Shown here in pieces: positions 43,118-43,307 of a stretch of DNA of 43,307 nt. The notes beneath the pieces are model-generated. The model made no database searches and was not told where the DNA came from. It saw only the letters and a list, made by a program, of their open reading frames with translations. The translations under genes and the position numbers were made by a program. Position 1 is the first letter of the stretch. Every line of letters begins with the position of its first letter. The stretch is from RGIG5952 sp045603485. GTDB taxonomy: Bacteria; Verrucomicrobiota; Kiritimatiellia; RFP12; JAAYLN01. The stretch covers positions 1 through 43,307 of the forward strand of contig JAZUMF010000086.1 of assembly GCA_045603485.1 (NCBI GenBank). The letters are read 5' to 3'.

Positions 43118-43307
43118 CAAATACCATTCCATTGCACTTAGTGTCTCAACCCTATCTTGATACACACACATAACTTTTCAAAGGGACAGTCCTTTTCGAT
43201 TAAAACTGTAAAACTCGCAAACTGTCTTTACTGTCAAACTTGCCACCTAATAACCTTTAAGAACCAAGCTGCAATTTATCTGCATTCTCTGCGATAAAAT
43301 TTTATAA

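Overview
The window looks like a chromosome segment of a glycan-degrading bacterium, most likely a gut member of the PVC group (Lentisphaerota / Verrucomicrobiota / Kiritimatiellota). This rests on the combination of a secreted DUF4838 protein, GH116 and GH78 glycosidases, a Gfo/Idh/MocA oxidoreductase next to a beta-lactamase-fold hydrolase, and free-standing S23 four-helix-bundle, ORF6N, DUF4143 and AlbA_2 genes scattered through a surface-polysaccharide locus. No rRNA, tRNA or other taxonomic marker is present, so the placement is an inference.

Layout. (1) 37-6776, plus strand: a catabolic operon behind a near-consensus sigma70 promoter, encoding a GH116 beta-glycosidase, an unassigned TIM-barrel hydrolase-like protein, an exported serine hydrolase and an NAD(P)-dependent sugar oxidoreductase. 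(2) 16600-6765, minus strand: a tight operon making UDP-N-acetyl-L-fucosamine (FnlA, FnlB, FnlC), followed by a GT4 transferase, two tandem O-antigen ligase/polymerase-like membrane proteins and, as last gene, a GH78 alpha-L-rhamnosidase. Its stop codon overlaps the convergent stop of the catabolic operon. (3) 16757-38856, minus strand: an AT-rich polysaccharide island with four intact GT2-type and five intact GT4-type transferases, one more probable transferase, a pyruvyl-transferase-like protein, an F420-dehydrogenase-beta-like iron-sulfur protein and a Wzx flippase. Two DUF4143 ATPases, an AlbA_2/HTH protein, an S23 four-helix protein and an ORF6N protein are interleaved. (4) 39476-43060, plus strand: an SGNH esterase and a large exported DUF4838 protein, closed by a strong terminator.

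The most unusual aspect is the architecture of region 3. It is littered with short relics that mostly keep the 5' end of a gene and lose the rest: a GT4 start with its whole leader, three GT2 starts, a Wzx start and a deleted four-helix gene. Two intact GT2 genes and one relic share an almost identical first ~62 codons and then diverge. The four-helix gene is enclosed by 29-bp inverted repeats with one mismatch, and a second, internally deleted copy lies 9 kb away in the same orientation. Together these suggest repeated homologous recombination between conserved 5' blocks and small repeat elements, swapping the transferase content of the locus.

Functionally, regions 2 and 3 would build and export an L-FucNAc-containing, possibly pyruvylated surface glycan. 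The initiating sugar-phosphate transferase and any Wza/Wzc export proteins are not in the window. Regions 1 and 4 would break down external glycosides. The rhamnosidase links the two physically. All boundaries, motifs and repeats were read by eye; family names come from motif recognition, not database searches.
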